From: Cellvibrionales bacterium UBA2618
Lineage (GTDB): Bacteria > Pseudomonadota > Gammaproteobacteria > Pseudomonadales > Porticoccaceae
Length of the DNA: 6,736 nucleotides
Assembly: GCA_002339165.1 (NCBI GenBank)
Contig: DDJS01000052.1
Span: 832-7,567, forward strand
Direction: 5' to 3'
Below the pieces are notes generated by a model, which was not told the origin of the DNA, ran no database searches, and saw only the letters and a program-made list of their open reading frames with translations. Every line of letters begins with the position of its first letter. The stretch's first letter is position 1. Positions 6,006 through 6,736 of the stretch are shown piece by piece. The translations under genes and the position numbers were made by a program.

Positions 6006-6736
6006 ATGGACAACTATGCAAACTACCCAAGCCTCGCTGGACTGGGGGTATTTATCACCGGCGGCGCCACCGGTATCGGTGCTGCGATGGTCGAGGCATT
6101 TGCGTTACAGGGCGCTAGAGTTGCCTTTGTCGATTTAGACTCGACCTCTGCCGAGTCGCTGTGCCGGCGCATCGATGCGCTGGCAGATTTTCGGCCATGC
6201 TATCAGGCGGTTGATGTTACCGACGTGTCGGCATTACAGGGATCCATTCAGCGTGCGGCCGTCGATCTAGGATCGCTGGGGATCCTGATCAACAATGCCG
6301 CCAACGATCATCGCCATGACCCGAGTGAGGTAACAGCTCAAGATTGGCGGGACTGTATGGCGGTCAATTTGGACGCTGCGTTTTTTGCTTGCCAAACGGC
6401 GGCGGCGATTATGGCGCATAATGGCGGCGGTTCAATCGTCAATTTTAGCTCGATTAATGCGTTGCTTGGACCGGCCAATATGCCCGGTTATGTCGCTGCG
6501 AAGGCAGGTATCATTGGGCTTACCAAGGCGCTGGCCGCAGACTATGGCGGGTCGGGCATCAGAGTGAATGCGGTCTTGCCCGGTTGGGTGGCGACGGAAC
6601 GCCAGTTACACAGTTGGTTGACCCCCGAGGCCGAAGCCGATTGGATGCGCCACGTTGCCCTAAAACAGCGTTTACTGCCGGCGGATGTGGCAAATCTATG
6701 TTTGTTTTTGGCCGCCGACGATAGTCGCATGATTAC
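6006..6736 (+). CDS. SDR-family NAD-dependent sugar 1-dehydrogenase (galactose-type), 3'-partial
   Basis: Classical short-chain dehydrogenase/reductase, 243 complete codons before the window ends, so only the last dozen or so residues are missing. It has the Rossmann motif TGGATGIG (18-25), Asp43 at the end of strand 2 (favours NAD over NADP), Asp70-Val71 for the adenine ring, NNAANDHRH (96-104), and the catalytic tetrad Asn121, Ser149, Tyr162 and Lys166. It also has RVNAVLPGWVATERQ (186-200) and the terminal FLAADDSRMIT. The NNAANDxRH, TERQ and AADDSRM signatures are, from memory, typical of SDRs in sugar-oxidation clusters, including D-galactose, L-arabinose and D-xylose 1-dehydrogenases. 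With galactosidases next door, galactose to galactonolactone (De Ley-Doudoroff entry) is the favoured role, but the sugar is inferred from context only. It is cytoplasmic, with no signal peptide. It is divergent from the hydrolase operon and may be co-regulated with it through the shared spacer. Confidence 0.88.
   Translation, partial: MDNYANYPSLAGLGVFITGGATGIGAAMVEAFALQGARVAFVDLDSTSAESLCRRIDALADFRPCYQAVDVTDVSALQGSIQRAAVDLGSLGILINNAANDHRHDPSEVTAQDWRDCMAVNLDAAFFACQTAAAIMAHNGGGSIVNFSSINALLGPANMPGYVAAKAGIIGLTKALAADYGGSGIRVNAVLPGWVATERQLHSWLTPEAEADWMRHVALKQRLLPADVANLCLFLAADDSRMI

Overview
The window looks like part of a sugar-utilisation locus from a Gram-negative bacterium, most likely a proteobacterium. 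The evidence is strong Shine-Dalgarno sites, moderate GC, a secreted alpha/beta hydrolase with a type I signal peptide, and gene families common in marine or polysaccharide-degrading Gammaproteobacteria. No taxonomic marker is present, so the lineage is an inference. Every recognisable sugar gene points to galactosides.

Layout. Bases 1-1027 (+) hold the 3' two-thirds or so of a GH36 alpha-galactosidase that runs in from the left. It is broken by two in-frame TAG codons and a 1-base deletion, so it is best called a pseudogene. Convergent to it, a three-gene minus-strand operon runs from 5816 down to 1024. Its genes in order are a secreted PAF-acetylhydrolase/dienelactone-hydrolase-like esterase (5816-4503), a cytoplasmic GH42 beta-galactosidase (4486-2522) and an SSS-family Na+/sugar symporter (2484-1024). 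Gaps of 16 and 37 nt and a Shine-Dalgarno before each gene support co-transcription. A 189-bp AT-rich divergent intergenic region (5817-6005) with two dyads separates the operon from a plus-strand SDR dehydrogenase (6006 onward). That gene leaves the window just before its C-terminus and most resembles NAD-dependent sugar (galactose-type) 1-dehydrogenases.

Working model (inference). The symporter keeps the residues that contact galactose in Vibrio vSGLT and would import galactose or a small galactoside. GH42 would cleave beta-galactosides in the cytoplasm. The SDR could oxidise the freed galactose, as in the De Ley-Doudoroff route. The secreted hydrolase is the odd member: it may remove acyl groups from a substrate before uptake. 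The alpha-galactosidase branch appears to be decaying while the beta-galactoside branch is intact. No RNA gene, CRISPR array, insertion sequence or clear intrinsic terminator was seen.
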